A stretch of 64,000 nucleotides of DNA from an uncultured Paracoccaceae bacterium (GCA_947492825.1 CANLNT010000002.1:256501-320500), one strand, 5' to 3'. Numbered from the stretch's first letter, positions 16,711 to 25,628 are shown. Notes: generated by a model from the letters alone, not told the origin. A program made the numbers and translations.

Positions 16711-18309
16711 TCATATCATTGCCGCCGCTTCTGCGGCCCTCTTTTGTTTATCCAGCTTTTTCTGGTGCTGGGCGCGGAAGTCGGGGCGCAGGTTGGGCGC
16801 GCCTTCCCAGACACCAGCGGTGTCGTCGTGGCCGACGCCTTCGAAAAAGGCTTTCATCTTGCCCATCTTCTCGGCACCGTTGATCGCGGCATTCACGACC
16901 TGTTGCAGGCTGCCGGCGCCAGCAGGCCCCATCAGCGGACGGGCCGAGATCAAGTTGGTGAAGTAAAGCGAGGGGATGCCCAATTCCTTGCCGCGCTGCA
17001 CCACCGGCGTGGTCCCGATGGCAAGGTCAGGCTTGACGCCTTCCATGGCTGACAGGTCATCCTCGAGACTGGCGCGGAACTTGACCTTCACGCCTTTGGC
17101 CTCAAGCCAAGCAGCATCGTCAGCGGACCATGGTGTTTTCGGGCAGGCGGTGCCGACATAGGGCACAGTCGCGCCGCTTTCGATCAACAGGCGCGCGACG
17201 AGGAGTTCAGACCCTTCGTAGCCAGACAGGGTGATCGTGCCGTCAATTCGCGCCCCGGCTAGCGCACCCTTGATGGCGGGCAAGAACGCGTTCTGGGCTG
17301 CGGCGATCTGGTCCGGCGCGACGTTGTAGGCGTCACCGATTGCTGCCAGCCAAGCCGCCGTGCCGTCATGACCGACAGGGGCAGAGCCCACGACCTTGCG
17401 GCCAGCGGCCTGAAATTCGCGCACGGATGCGGTGTAGAACGGGTGGATCGCAGCGGCGACGCCACAATCGAGGGCGGCGTAAAGCTCGCGCCACTCGCGG
17501 GTCGGCACCACAGGTCCGGCGGCAAGCCCCATGGGGGCCAACATGCCGCCGATCATCATCGGGTCGGCGGGGAACATCTCTCCCATCAGGGCGACAGCGG
17601 GGCGGTCATCTTTGGCAGCGGTGGGCCGGGCAACGGGGCCAGCGGCGGCCTCTTCCCTTGCATAGGCGAGCATGGCACCGGCCAGCACATCCTTGGCCTC
17701 TGCATGGGTGGGGATACCAAAGCCGGGGACGTCGATGCCGACGATGCGGACGCCGTTGATTTCCTTCGGCAGCAGACGCAGGGGCACACCGGATGCGGTG
17801 GGCACACAAAGGTTGGTGACCACAATCGCGTCGTAGCGGTCGGGGTCGGCCATATCGTGCACGCTTTCGCGGATATCCTCGAAGAGTTTGCCGGTGACCA
17901 AGGTTTCAGAGTTGAACGGCACGTAGCCGACCGAGCGGCGCGCGCCGTAGAAGTGTGAAACAAACGTCAGGCCGTAGACACAGCAGGCCGAGCCGGAGAG
18001 TACGGTGGCCACACGCTTCATCCGCAGGCCGACGCGCAGCGATCCGAAGGCGGGGCACATGGACTGCGGCTGATCGTGGGGGCCCTGAGGGTAGTCGGCG
18101 GCGTATTGATCAAGGATGTCGGATTTGCCAGCGGCGCGGGCGGCCGCCTCCATCGTGGCGGCACCGGCGGTGCAGCCGCCTTCCAACGCGGTGGCTTGGG
18201 TGACGCTCATCTCTTGCTGCGCGCGTTCTTCGCCACGGATGATTTCAACCTCACCGGCGGCGTCATAGCCGACTTCATAACCTTCGCGCTGTGGAGGTTG
18301 GCCAGTCAT
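16711..18309 (-). CDS. bchY: Chlorophyllide a reductase subunit Y
   Basis: A 532-aa partner of BchZ in the catalytic tetramer. The family segment [20 protein letters not shown] (~35-54) holds a conserved Cys. [52 protein letters not shown] (roughly 84-135) supplies further cluster cysteines. The start ATG overlaps the stop of a small upstream ORF by 4 nt. Length is normal for the family. Confidence 0.97.
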   Translation of the reverse strand: MTGQPPQREGYEVGYDAAGEVEIIRGEERAQQEMSVTQATALEGGCTAGAATMEAAARAAGKSDILDQYAADYPQGPHDQPQSMCPAFGSLRVGLRMKRVATVLSGSACCVYGLTFVSHFYGARRSVGYVPFNSETLVTGKLFEDIRESVHDMADPDRYDAIVVTNLCVPTASGVPLRLLPKEINGVRIVGIDVPGFGIPTHAEAKDVLAGAMLAYAREEAAAGPVARPTAAKDDRPAVALMGEMFPADPMMIGGMLAPMGLAAGPVVPTREWRELYAALDCGVAAAIHPFYTASVREFQAAGRKVVGSAPVGHDGTAAWLAAIGDAYNVAPDQIAAAQNAFLPAIKGALAGARIDGTITLSGYEGSELLVARLLIESGATVPYVGTACPKTPWSADDAAWLEAKGVKVKFRASLEDDLSAMEGVKPDLAIGTTPVVQRGKELGIPSLYFTNLISARPLMGPAGAGSLQQVVNAAINGAEKMGKMKAFFEGVGHDDTAGVWEGAPNLRPDFRAQHQKKLDKQKRAAEAAAMI

Positions 18310-18455
18310 GACGGATCCTTTGGTGCGGGTGCGGGCGACTTCCCTGCTTTCACCTCATCCACGAAATCCGTCAGGACCTTTTTAAGATCGACCGCTTCAT
18401 CCTGCAGGATCTTGGCATTGCTGATGGCCCGTTTGATGCGATCATGCGTCGTCAT
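18306..18455 (-). CDS. Small protein (49 aa) between bchX and bchY
   Basis: Found by translating the gap between bchX and bchY. The ATG at 18455 lies 14 nt inside the bchX 3' end, with GAGGTGA 4 nt upstream. The TGA overlaps the bchY ATG (ATGA). The product starts [20 protein letters not shown], continues as a charged amphipathic helix to about residue 40, and ends in an Ala/Pro/Lys tail ([11 protein letters not shown]). It has no Cys, so it is not an iron-sulfur subunit. I do not recognise it. Position and double coupling suggest that it is translated in step with the chlorophyllide reductase subunits. Confidence 0.7.
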   Translation of the reverse strand: MTTHDRIKRAISNAKILQDEAVDLKKVLTDFVDEVKAGKSPAPAPKDPS

Positions 18456-19443
18456 AGATCACCTCAAGGCTTTCCCTGGGCTTGGCATTCTTGCCGCGCA
18501 TGTCGGTGTCAGTGGCAGGGGTCAGAACAAAGTTCGCGCCCGTGTCTTCGGCATCAAAAAGACCCAGCAACCCATCCTGATCGAGCGGCGTTGGCCGCAC
18601 CGGCGGGGCCACGCCGACGGCATCGGCAAGGCCTGCAAACATCTCGCCCCACTGCGATTCCATGGTGCCGACAATCTGGTAGTTGGCGGATTTCTTGCGC
18701 AGGTCATCATCCTGCGGAATGGCCGCAAGGATCGGGATATCGACCGCCTTGGCAAAGGCCTGCGCCTCGCCGGTGCCGTCATCCTTGTTGATAACAAGGC
18801 CCGCCACACCCACGTTGCCGCCCAGCTTGCGGAAGTATTCGACGGCGGAACAGACGTTGTTCGCCACGTAAAGCGATTGCAAGTCATTGGACCCCACAAG
18901 GATCACCTTTTGCGCCATGTCGCGGGCGATGGGCAGGCCAAAGCCGCCACAGACCACGTCACCCAGAAAGTCGAGCAACACATAGTCAAAGTCCCAGTCA
19001 TGGAACCCGAGCTTTTCCAACAGCTCGAACCCGTGGATGATACCGCGTCCGCCACAGCCGCGCCCAACCTCTGGCCCGCCAAGTTCCATCGCAAAGACGC
19101 CGCCGCGCTTGAAACAAACGTCGCCAATCGCGACTTCTTCGCCTGCGAGCTTTTTCTTGGCGGAGGTTTCGATGATCGTCGGGCAGGCCTTGCCGCCGAA
19201 CAGCAGGCTGGTGGTGTCGGATTTCGGGTCACAGCCAATCAGCAGCACGCGCTTGCCCTGTTCGGCCATCATGTGGCTGAGGTTGGCCAGCGTGAACGAC
19301 TTGCCGATCCCGCCTTTGCCATAGATCGCAATGATCTGGGTTTTGGACGTGGGTTCCCCTTGCGGAACCTCAAGCGTGGGCTGGGCCGCTTCATCGCGCA
19401 GGGCCTTGTCATAGCCCTTGAGGTTCGGAATTTCGTCCTTCAT
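18442..19443 (-). CDS. bchX: Chlorophyllide a reductase iron protein subunit X
   Basis: A 333-aa NifH-like ATPase that delivers electrons to BchYZ. The P-loop GKGGIGKS lies at residues 42-49. The [4Fe-4S] ligand regions are [20 protein letters not shown] (~127-146) and [10 protein letters not shown] (~162-171), and the switch region is [15 protein letters not shown]. It overlaps bchC by 4 nt at its start. The acidic C-terminus ([10 protein letters not shown]) overlaps the small ORF. Confidence 0.97.
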   Translation of the reverse strand: MKDEIPNLKGYDKALRDEAAQPTLEVPQGEPTSKTQIIAIYGKGGIGKSFTLANLSHMMAEQGKRVLLIGCDPKSDTTSLLFGGKACPTIIETSAKKKLAGEEVAIGDVCFKRGGVFAMELGGPEVGRGCGGRGIIHGFELLEKLGFHDWDFDYVLLDFLGDVVCGGFGLPIARDMAQKVILVGSNDLQSLYVANNVCSAVEYFRKLGGNVGVAGLVINKDDGTGEAQAFAKAVDIPILAAIPQDDDLRKKSANYQIVGTMESQWGEMFAGLADAVGVAPPVRPTPLDQDGLLGLFDAEDTGANFVLTPATDTDMRGKNAKPRESLEVIYDDA

Positions 19444-20378
19444 GCGGTTCCCCAGTTCAGGATCATTTTCAGGCAGGCCGGATCGGTAAAGGCCGTGGTG
19501 TAGGCCTTTGCCGCGTCCGCCGCGGGTCGTGTTTCAGAGATCAGATCGTCGAGCCGCAGCACGCCGCTTTCGACCAGCGCCTTGGTGGCGGTCATGTCGT
19601 CGGGCTGCCATTCGGCAGAGATGCGCATCCGGGCCTCTTTCATGAAGGCGGGTGGAAAGGCGAATTGCAGCGGCTGGGTGTAGAACCCGGCAAGGACGAT
19701 TTCACCGCCGCGCACCAAACGCCCGATCATGTCATTCAAAAGATCAGCACGGCCCGAGGCATCGTAGATGCTGGCGTAGTCGCGGCGCGTGTCGGCATCG
19801 GGGGTCACAACGTCATAGCCGTCCGCCCCATCCATTCGAAGCGGGTCGATTTCCCACACGGTGGGCGCGGGTGCGCCGGCTACGATGGTCAGCCGCGCCA
19901 GAAGGCGGCCCAGAACACCGTGACCGATGATCAAATCCGGCACAGCCTTGCCCGGTCCGGCCATCGCGTGGCGTGCGGTAGCGGCCAACGCCAAAAGCGC
20001 GCCGGACGCGCCCAGGCCCCGGTCGATCCGGGTCACGCGGGATGCAGGGGTGACAATGGTGGCAGAGGCCGCGCCAAAAAGGCCAAACGCCCCGTCATAG
20101 CAATTGGCACCGGGGACAAAGACATGTTCACCCACGCAGAACCCGCTGTCGGGGCCAGCCTCGACCACTTCGCCTGCGGCCTCATAGCCGGGGATCAACG
20201 GATAGCCCATGCCGGGAAAGGGGGGCATTTCGCCGGTCCAAAACAGCTTTTCCGTGCCGGTTGAAATGCCAGAGTGCAAGACGCGGACAACGATATCGCC
20301 GCGCGCTGGCGCGGTCAGGGTCACCGATTCGACACCCAATTCGCCGGGTGCGTTCAGAATGACGGCCTTTGTTCTCAA
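19440..20378 (-). CDS. bchC: Bacteriochlorophyllide a (3-hydroxyethyl) dehydrogenase
   Basis: A medium-chain dehydrogenase-type protein of 312 aa that oxidises the 3-hydroxyethyl group to the 3-acetyl of bacteriochlorophyllide a. The start is probably TTG at 20378 (product (M)[18 protein letters not shown]), with GGGGA 6 nt upstream. The in-frame ATG at 20435 would lie inside the promoter and PpsR sites. Typical features are the [20 protein letters not shown] region and [15 protein letters not shown] Rossmann motif. It is first gene of the bchCXYZ-puf transcript. Confidence 0.92.
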   Translation of the reverse strand: MRTKAVILNAPGELGVESVTLTAPARGDIVVRVLHSGISTGTEKLFWTGEMPPFPGMGYPLIPGYEAAGEVVEAGPDSGFCVGEHVFVPGANCYDGAFGLFGAASATIVTPASRVTRIDRGLGASGALLALAATARHAMAGPGKAVPDLIIGHGVLGRLLARLTIVAGAPAPTVWEIDPLRMDGADGYDVVTPDADTRRDYASIYDASGRADLLNDMIGRLVRGGEIVLAGFYTQPLQFAFPPAFMKEARMRISAEWQPDDMTATKALVESGVLRLDDLISETRPAADAAKAYTTAFTDPACLKMILNWGTA

Positions 20379-20436
20379 GGTTTTTCCCCGTTTTGTCCCG
20401 ACATTTGGCGCAGTTGAAGTGCGACAATCTGTCAAC

Positions 20437-20454
20437 TGTCAGTCTAGCCTTACA
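20437..20454. promoter_or_regulatory. PpsR/CrtJ operator 1 of bchC
   Basis: Perfect TGT-N12-ACA (TGTCAGTCTAGCCTTACA). It covers the proposed -10 element of the bchC promoter. Confidence 0.85.
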
Positions 20455-20468
20455 GTCACTTATGTCAA
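20441..20468 (-). promoter_or_regulatory. Predicted sigma-70 promoter of bchC
   Basis: Read on the minus strand, TTGACA (20468-20463) and TAGACT (20446-20441) are separated by 16 nt. The -10 lies 62 nt from the proposed TTG start. Both hexamers sit inside PpsR sites, a layout like the bchC promoter of Rhodobacter capsulatus, where CrtJ blocks RNA polymerase. Confidence 0.7.
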
Positions 20469-20480
20469 ATGATTTGGACA
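20463..20480. promoter_or_regulatory. PpsR/CrtJ operator 2 of bchC
   Basis: Perfect TGT-N12-ACA (TGTCAAATGATTTGGACA), 8 bp from operator 1, the classical spacing for cooperative binding. It covers the -35 TTGACA. Confidence 0.85.
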
Positions 20481-20487
20481 AACCGCG

Positions 20488-20505
20488 TGTCAGCTTGGCC
20501 TGACA
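20488..20505. promoter_or_regulatory. PpsR/CrtJ operator 3, over the crtF stop codon
   Basis: Third perfect TGT-N12-ACA (TGTCAGCTTGGCCTGACA), 7 bp beyond operator 2. It includes the last codons and stop of crtF. The core TGTCAG...CTGACA has extended dyad symmetry. Confidence 0.75.
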
Positions 20506-21632
20506 CCCCAGACCACGGATGTGACAAATGGCCGGTGCGGCTTTGGGGCCTTAAACTGGGCAAAGCCCGCCTGCTGCATCAACGCCTCCACCTGTGCGGC
20601 AGACCGGGCGCGACCGGTGCGCATGGCCATGCAATAAAGCGCGAAATAGGCGTCGCCAGCGCGCTGCGGGGCCTGCCCACCGGTCATCGGTTCGGACACG
20701 ATCAGCCGCCCCCCCGGCGGCAGCGCGTCAAAGGCCGCGCGCAAGAGCGCCAGCACAGTGTCATCGGCGTGATCGTAGAGCACCCGCACCAGCGTGATCA
20801 CATCCGCGCCCTGCGGCAGCGGATCATCGCGGAACGATCCCGGCGCAATCGTGGTGCGGTCCAGCAGGCCGGTATCAGCGAACCGTTTGGCAGCCGCGGG
20901 CGCCACGGCAGGCAGATCAAAAAGCGTCAAATGAGGCTTTGCCTCTGCCTGCCCCAAGGCGGTCAGAAAGGCGCCGGTGCCGCCGCCGATGTCCATCACA
21001 TGGGAGGCACCTGACCAGTTCACAGCCGCAATTGTATCAGCGGCCACGAGCGCCTGACTGTCGGTCATCAAGCGACTATAGCGCGCGGTCACATCAGGGT
21101 CGGTGGCACCGCCTGCGCCAAAGACATAGGGCCAGAAATCTGCCAGTTCGGTGTCGACCTCGCCCCGGAAAAACGCGACGGGGTCGGTCAGGTCGCGATA
21201 AAGCACATCGTGGTGGTCGATCATGCCTTGCAGGCCCGGCACCCCGGCCAGCGCCGTGCCGCGTGCGGTCAGTTGGTAGTATCCGCCCCGGCATTTCAGC
21301 AGGCGCAGCGAGACGGCGGCATTCAAAAGCACTTGCATCCGGTCGGGGGGCACCTGTGTGTCGGCGGCCAACGCGGCGGCGGTCATGCGGTGCGACAGCA
21401 GCAAGGTGGGAATGCGCAGACGGACCAGCGCCAGCAGGATCTGACTGTGGCAAAAGCCTGCGACCAGATCGAACATCGCCTCGCCTTCGGTGCGGACCAG
21501 TCGGCGCAAAAGCGGGACGCGAGCGGCCCAGGCCTGAAAGCCGGGGCGGGCGGGCAGACGCGCCAGACGCCCGGTGGGCAGCCGGTCAGGGCGTGCAGGC
21601 GCACGGCCCCCGGACAGGCCCACATCCGCCAT
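20490..21632 (-). CDS. crtF: Demethylspheroidene / hydroxyneurosporene O-methyltransferase
   Basis: A 380-aa SAM-dependent methyltransferase adding the 1-methoxy group in the spheroidene pathway. A plant-type O-methyltransferase dimerisation region is followed by the SAM motif VMDIGGGTGAFLTALG (~222-237) and the LVRVLYDHADDTVLALLRAAFDALPPGG region (~289-316, given in part). ATG overlaps the crtE stop by one base (TAATG). Order crtE-crtF-bchC is the standard one in purple bacteria. Confidence 0.95.
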   Translation of the reverse strand: MADVGLSGGRAPARPDRLPTGRLARLPARPGFQAWAARVPLLRRLVRTEGEAMFDLVAGFCHSQILLALVRLRIPTLLLSHRMTAAALAADTQVPPDRMQVLLNAAVSLRLLKCRGGYYQLTARGTALAGVPGLQGMIDHHDVLYRDLTDPVAFFRGEVDTELADFWPYVFGAGGATDPDVTARYSRLMTDSQALVAADTIAAVNWSGASHVMDIGGGTGAFLTALGQAEAKPHLTLFDLPAVAPAAAKRFADTGLLDRTTIAPGSFRDDPLPQGADVITLVRVLYDHADDTVLALLRAAFDALPPGGRLIVSEPMTGGQAPQRAGDAYFALYCMAMRTGRARSAAQVEALMQQAGFAQFKAPKPHRPFVTSVVWGVRPS

Positions 21633-22513
21633 TACTCGCCGGGCACTGACAAGCGGTCACGGGCCACGGCGGGCACCAGTTTGTCGGCATAGGCACGAAC
21701 CATCTGGGCCAGTGCGGCCTCTCCCGGGCAGGCGGGGATCGAGGAGATCGCGCCAGTCAGGATCGCGTCAAAGCGATCCACGGCCCCGGTCACACCAAGT
21801 TCCGTCACCGCATTGGGCCGCCCATGCAGATCGTCCTGTCCGGCGGGTTTGCCCAGCGTTTCGGCATCACACAGCGCGTCGCGCAAATCGTCGGCCACCT
21901 GAAACGCCTCGCCGATACGCGCACCAAGCTCTTCCCATTGGTCGGGTTCCTGCCCGGCGGCGATTGCCCCCATCTGGGTGGCGGCGATAAACAGCGCACC
22001 GGTCTTGGACTGGTGGTAGGCCGACAGGTCAATCACCTCTTCGCTTTCCCAGCCCTGCCCGGCACAGATGCCGTGCGGCATTCCGGAGCGCGTGGACAGC
22101 ACCTCGATCAGTTGCAGGGTCCGGTGCGGCATCAGGCCAGCAGCGCGGGCCAGCACCTGAAATGCCATGATGATCAGGCTGTCGCCGGTCAGCACGGCCA
22201 GCGGTTCGGAAAAGGCGCGGTGCAGCGCGGGTTTACCCCGGCGCAGGTCGGCATCATCAAAACAAGGCAGGTCGTCGTGAACCAGACTAGCCGAGTGCAT
22301 CAGTTCAAGCGCCACGGCGGCAGCATCAGTGACCTTGGGCTGGTCATCGCCACACGCCAGAGCCACGGACATCAGGATCGTCGGCCTGATCCGCGCGCCA
22401 CCCGGTGTGACGGCATAGCCGAGGGCTGCGGCCAGCTTGGCTGGTGCGGCCTCGCGCTGACCGTCAAAGATGGCCCGTGTCAGGGCGGTGTCAATCCGTT
22501 CTGCGATGCGCAT
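21632..22513 (-). CDS. crtE: Geranylgeranyl diphosphate synthase
   Basis: A 293-aa trans-prenyltransferase making GGPP for carotenoids and the bacteriochlorophyll tail. Both Asp-rich motifs are present: LVHDDLPCFDDADLRRGKP (~83-101) and QVADDLRDALCD (~216-227). The start at 22513 (MRIAERIDTALT) has GGGGGAC just upstream; the longer frame to 22582 would run through the PpsR sites. It is divergent from crtD. Confidence 0.95.
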   Translation of the reverse strand: MRIAERIDTALTRAIFDGQREAAPAKLAAALGYAVTPGGARIRPTILMSVALACGDDQPKVTDAAAVALELMHSASLVHDDLPCFDDADLRRGKPALHRAFSEPLAVLTGDSLIIMAFQVLARAAGLMPHRTLQLIEVLSTRSGMPHGICAGQGWESEEVIDLSAYHQSKTGALFIAATQMGAIAAGQEPDQWEELGARIGEAFQVADDLRDALCDAETLGKPAGQDDLHGRPNAVTELGVTGAVDRFDAILTGAISSIPACPGEAALAQMVRAYADKLVPAVARDRLSVPGE

Positions 22514-22532
22514 TTCTGTCCCCCTGCGGGCA

Positions 22533-22550
22533 TGTATCACTTGGCTGACA
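22533..22550. promoter_or_regulatory. PpsR/CrtJ operator in the crtE/crtD gap (crtE side)
   Basis: Perfect TGT-N12-ACA (TGTATCACTTGGCTGACA), 20 bp upstream of the crtE start. Confidence 0.85.
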
Positions 22551-22557
22551 GCCATTG

Positions 22558-22575
22558 TGTAAATCAAACTGGACA
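22558..22575. promoter_or_regulatory. PpsR/CrtJ operator in the crtE/crtD gap (crtD side)
   Basis: Perfect TGT-N12-ACA (TGTAAATCAAACTGGACA) embedded in a longer dyad, ATTGTGT-N12-ACACAAT (22554-22579). It is 7 bp from the neighbouring site. Together the two sites would control both divergent carotenoid transcripts. Confidence 0.87.
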
Positions 22576-22615
22576 CAATCACCTGCCTGAGTCAACACTG
22601 GGGATCGGAGGGACC

Positions 22616-24169
22616 ATGCCGAAAACCACCACGCGCGTGATCATTATCGGGGCCGGGATCGGCGGATTGGCCGCGGCTTTGCGGCTGGCGCACAGCGGGT
22701 GCGCTGTGACCGTGCTGGATATGCACGGCGGACCGGGCGGCAAGATGCGCACCCTGCCCTCGGCTGCGGGGCCGGTGGATGCAGGACCCACCGTACTGAC
22801 CATGCGCCCGGTCTTCGAGGCACTGTTCGCTGATTGCGGGCTGTCGCTGTCGGACCATCTGGCTCTGCGCCCCTTGGACGTGATCGCGCGCCATTTCTGG
22901 GATGACGGCACGACCTTTGATCTGATGGCGGACCGGGCGGCCACCGTGGCCAATGTCCACGCCACATTCGGCAGCAAGGCCGCCGCGCAATACACACGGT
23001 TCGCAGACCGGGCCGCGCGGTTATTCGCGGCGTTTGACGTTCCGATGATGCAGGCTGAGGCCCCGCGCCAGACCGCGCTGATTGCTCATGTGCTGCGCAA
23101 CCCGCGCCTGATTGCCGATATGGCCCCATGGCGCAACATGGCGCGCGATCTGTCTGCGTCGTTCCGTGACCCGCGACTGGCGCAGCTCTTCGGACGTTAC
23201 GCCACATATGTCGGTGGCTCGCCACTGGCATCGCCCGCGATCCTGTCGTTGATCTCGGACGCCGAGGCGCAGGGCGTTTGGGCGGTGGACGGCGGGATGC
23301 ACCGGTTGGCGCAGGTCTTGCAACAGCAGGCAGAGGCGCTTGGCGCCACATTCCAGTTCGACACCACGGTGACACGGATCATCAAGCAAGGCGGTGCGGT
23401 GACCGGGGTCGAGGCCGGGCATGACAGGTTCGACGCGGATGTGGTGCTGTTAAACGGCGATCCGCGCGCCTTACAGGTCGGCGCATTGGGCAAGGGCGTG
23501 ACCGAGGCCGTGCCCGCCAGCGCCACGGAACCGCGCAGCCTGTCGGCCTATGTCCATGCCTTTGCCGCCGCCCCGCGCGGGCCAGATCTGGCCCATCACA
23601 ACGTCTTTTTCGGCAAGATCGCCAATGCGGAATTCCAACCGCTGAGCCGGGGGAAGATGCCGCAAGACGCCACGCTTTATCTATGCGCGCAGGATCACGG
23701 TAGTGCCGCCACAGACGCCATGCAGCGGTTCGAGGTCATCATGAACGCCCCGCCGGTTGTCCGCGACCCGCAAGAGGAGAAACACATATGTCAGACACTG
23801 ACCTTCAGTCGCCTGGCGGCCTTCGGGCTGCGGTTCACACCAACGCCGGGGCCAGACACGCTGACCACACCGCAGGGGTTCGACGCACTGTGCCCGCACA
23901 GCATGGGGTCACTTTACGGGCGATCCCCGCAGGGGATGACGGCAGCCTTCAAACGGCCAACGGCGCGGACGAAAGTGAAGGGGCTGTATCTGTGCGGGGG
24001 CGGGACGCATCCCGGCGCGGGGGTGCCGATGGCCACACTCTCCGCCCGGCATGCGGCCGCAGCGATCATGACCGACCAAACTTTGACATCCACGTCCCCC
24101 GCGACGGCTATGCCTGGTGGTATGTCGATGGGATCAGCGACTGCGGGGCCAAAGCGGTCTCTGTCATAG
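22616..24169 (+). CDS. crtD: Hydroxyneurosporene desaturase (methoxyneurosporene dehydrogenase)
   Basis: A 517-aa FAD-dependent phytoene-desaturase-type protein that introduces the C-3,4 double bond in the spheroidene pathway. N-terminal VIIIGAGIGGLAAALRLAHSG (given as residues ~7-27) is the FAD motif. VDAGPTVLTMRP (~53-64) and the C-terminal LYLCGGGTHPGAGVPMATLS are typical. The start ATG 22616 has GGAGGG upstream. The last ~25 residues (TSTSPATAMPGG onwards) are read in another frame from crtC, an overlap common for this pair. Confidence 0.93.
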   Translation: MPKTTTRVIIIGAGIGGLAAALRLAHSGCAVTVLDMHGGPGGKMRTLPSAAGPVDAGPTVLTMRPVFEALFADCGLSLSDHLALRPLDVIARHFWDDGTTFDLMADRAATVANVHATFGSKAAAQYTRFADRAARLFAAFDVPMMQAEAPRQTALIAHVLRNPRLIADMAPWRNMARDLSASFRDPRLAQLFGRYATYVGGSPLASPAILSLISDAEAQGVWAVDGGMHRLAQVLQQQAEALGATFQFDTTVTRIIKQGGAVTGVEAGHDRFDADVVLLNGDPRALQVGALGKGVTEAVPASATEPRSLSAYVHAFAAAPRGPDLAHHNVFFGKIANAEFQPLSRGKMPQDATLYLCAQDHGSAATDAMQRFEVIMNAPPVVRDPQEEKHICQTLTFSRLAAFGLRFTPTPGPDTLTTPQGFDALCPHSMGSLYGRSPQGMTAAFKRPTARTKVKGLYLCGGGTHPGAGVPMATLSARHAAAAIMTDQTLTSTSPATAMPGGMSMGSATAGPKRSLS

Positions 24170-24999
24170 GGTTTATCGGATCGGTCTTTTCACCTTGGTA
24201 TGCGTGGTCGGGCCGCAAAGACCCTGCCAATCACTGCTGCATCAATGTGGCGACCTATGGCAAAGGCGGGCGTTTCACGATGACCGACCGGGGGCGAGCC
24301 GCGTTGAAGACAAGCCGCGATACGCTGAAGGTCGGTCCCAGCCAGATGCATTGGGACGGGCGGTCATTGGTGATCACCATCGACGAAATCGCAAGCCCGC
24401 CGCTGGTGTCGCGGGTCCGGGGGACCATCACCGTGACGCCGCGCGCGGTGACGGGGGTTGAACTGCCGCTGACGCGTGACGGGGCACACGTCTGGCGGCC
24501 CTTTGCGCCCCTGTCGGACATCCGCGTCGATCTGGAAGCAACGGGCTGGCAGTGGTCCGGCAAGGGATACTTTGACGCCAATTTCGGCACCCGCGCGCTT
24601 GAGGCGGATTTTGACAACTGGACATGGGGCAGCTTTCCCACGGGTGACGGGGCGACGGCGTTTTATGACGTGACCCGGCGCGATGGGTCGCAGTTTGAAA
24701 CCGCCGTGCGGTTTGACCCGGATGGCAGCGCGCGCCATGTCACCGCCCCCCCACGCAAGCGGTTCGCCAACTCGCTGTGGCAAGTGCGGCGCGAGACGCG
24801 GGCCGATCCGGGGACCACGCCAAAGCAGGCGCTGGCGATGCTGGACGCCCCGTTTTACACCCGCGCAGCAGTGACAACGCAGCTGGATGGAGAGATCACG
24901 ACAGGCGTGCACGAGGCGCTGGATTTGCGGCGGTTCCGGTCGCCACTGCTGAAGCCGATGCTGGCCGTCAGGGTGCCCCGGCGCGCGGGCTGGTCCTAG
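23992..24999 (+). CDS. crtC: Carotenoid 1,2-hydratase (hydroxyneurosporene synthase)
   Basis: Hydratase adding water to the psi-end of neurosporene or lycopene. Family similarity is clear from about 24092: DIHVPRDGYAWWYVDGISD, then SVIGFIGSVFSPWYAWSGR, DPANHCCINVATYG and MTDRGRAAL, to the end RVPRRAGWS. No ATG lies close upstream. GTG 23992 is the nearest plausible in-frame start and ATG 23788 is farther, so the start is uncertain and overlaps crtD by at least ~80 nt. The stop overlaps the convergent ynjD stop. Confidence 0.85.
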   Translation: MRGRDASRRGGADGHTLRPACGRSDHDRPNFDIHVPRDGYAWWYVDGISDCGAKAVSVIGFIGSVFSPWYAWSGRKDPANHCCINVATYGKGGRFTMTDRGRAALKTSRDTLKVGPSQMHWDGRSLVITIDEIASPPLVSRVRGTITVTPRAVTGVELPLTRDGAHVWRPFAPLSDIRVDLEATGWQWSGKGYFDANFGTRALEADFDNWTWGSFPTGDGATAFYDVTRRDGSQFETAVRFDPDGSARHVTAPPRKRFANSLWQVRRETRADPGTTPKQALAMLDAPFYTRAAVTTQLDGEITTGVHEALDLRRFRSPLLKPMLAVRVPRRAGWS

Positions 25000-25628
25000 G
25001 CCAGTGTGACAACCTCACCGCCAGCGGCGGCGGCATCTTCGGCGTCATGGGTGACCATCAGCACCGGCAGTTGCAGCGCACGGGCGCGATCGAACACAAG
25101 GCTGCGCACCTGCGCGCGGCGTTCTGTATCCAGACGGCTGAACGCCTCATCCAGCAGCAGTGCGCAAGGGTCCGCGAGCAGCATCCGCATCAGGGCCACG
25201 CGGGCCTTTTGCCCGCCTGACAGCGTGGCAGGATCGCGGTCAGCGAACCCGGCCAGCCCGACCTCTTCCAGTGCGGTATCAATCCGGGCGCGGCGGTCCG
25301 CGCGGCTGCCACCGGCGCGCAGGCCAAAGGCAAGGTTTTGCCCCACCGACAGGTGCGGGAACAGCAGATCATCCTGAAACAGGATACCCACCATCCGCTG
25401 GTGCGGTGGCTGGTCGGTGATGTCCTGCCCGTCCAGCAGCACGCGGCCCGCGCCGCGAAAGTCGCCCGCCAGCGTGCCGGTGACGAAGGACAGCAGCGTG
25501 GATTTACCCACGCCAGAGGGGCCCATGACGGTCAGCACCTCACCCGGTGCGATGTGCCGGTCAAGGGACACCAACGGTGCGCCGCCTTTGGTGATCACCA
25601 CCTGATCAAGCGTCAGACCCTTAGGCAT
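24996..25628 (-). CDS. ynjD: YnjD-type ABC transporter ATP-binding protein
   Basis: A 210-aa ABC ATPase. Walker A is GPSGVGKST (~35-43), the Q-loop is in ILFQDDLLFP (~78-87), the signature is LSGGQKARVALMR (~129-141), and Walker B is ALLLDEAFSRLD (~149-160). The start at 25628 (MPKGLTLDQVV) is chosen because upstream codons belong to the permease shadow. It overlaps ynjC by 8 nt. Its stop shares CTAG with the crtC stop. Confidence 0.88.
   Translation of the reverse strand: MPKGLTLDQVVITKGGAPLVSLDRHIAPGEVLTVMGPSGVGKSTLLSFVTGTLAGDFRGAGRVLLDGQDITDQPPHQRMVGILFQDDLLFPHLSVGQNLAFGLRAGGSRADRRARIDTALEEVGLAGFADRDPATLSGGQKARVALMRMLLADPCALLLDEAFSRLDTERRAQVRSLVFDRARALQLPVLMVTHDAEDAAAAGGEVVTLA

Noticed and set aside
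15309-16883. Long plus-strand open frame opposite bchZ
   Set aside because: It is the antisense shadow of bchZ/bchY in GC-rich DNA; the protein has no family features and bchZ motifs on the other strand are unambiguous.
22514-22615. Sigma-70 promoters for crtE and crtD
   Set aside because: Several weak -35/-10 combinations exist around the PpsR sites, but none matches well enough on both hexamers to report.
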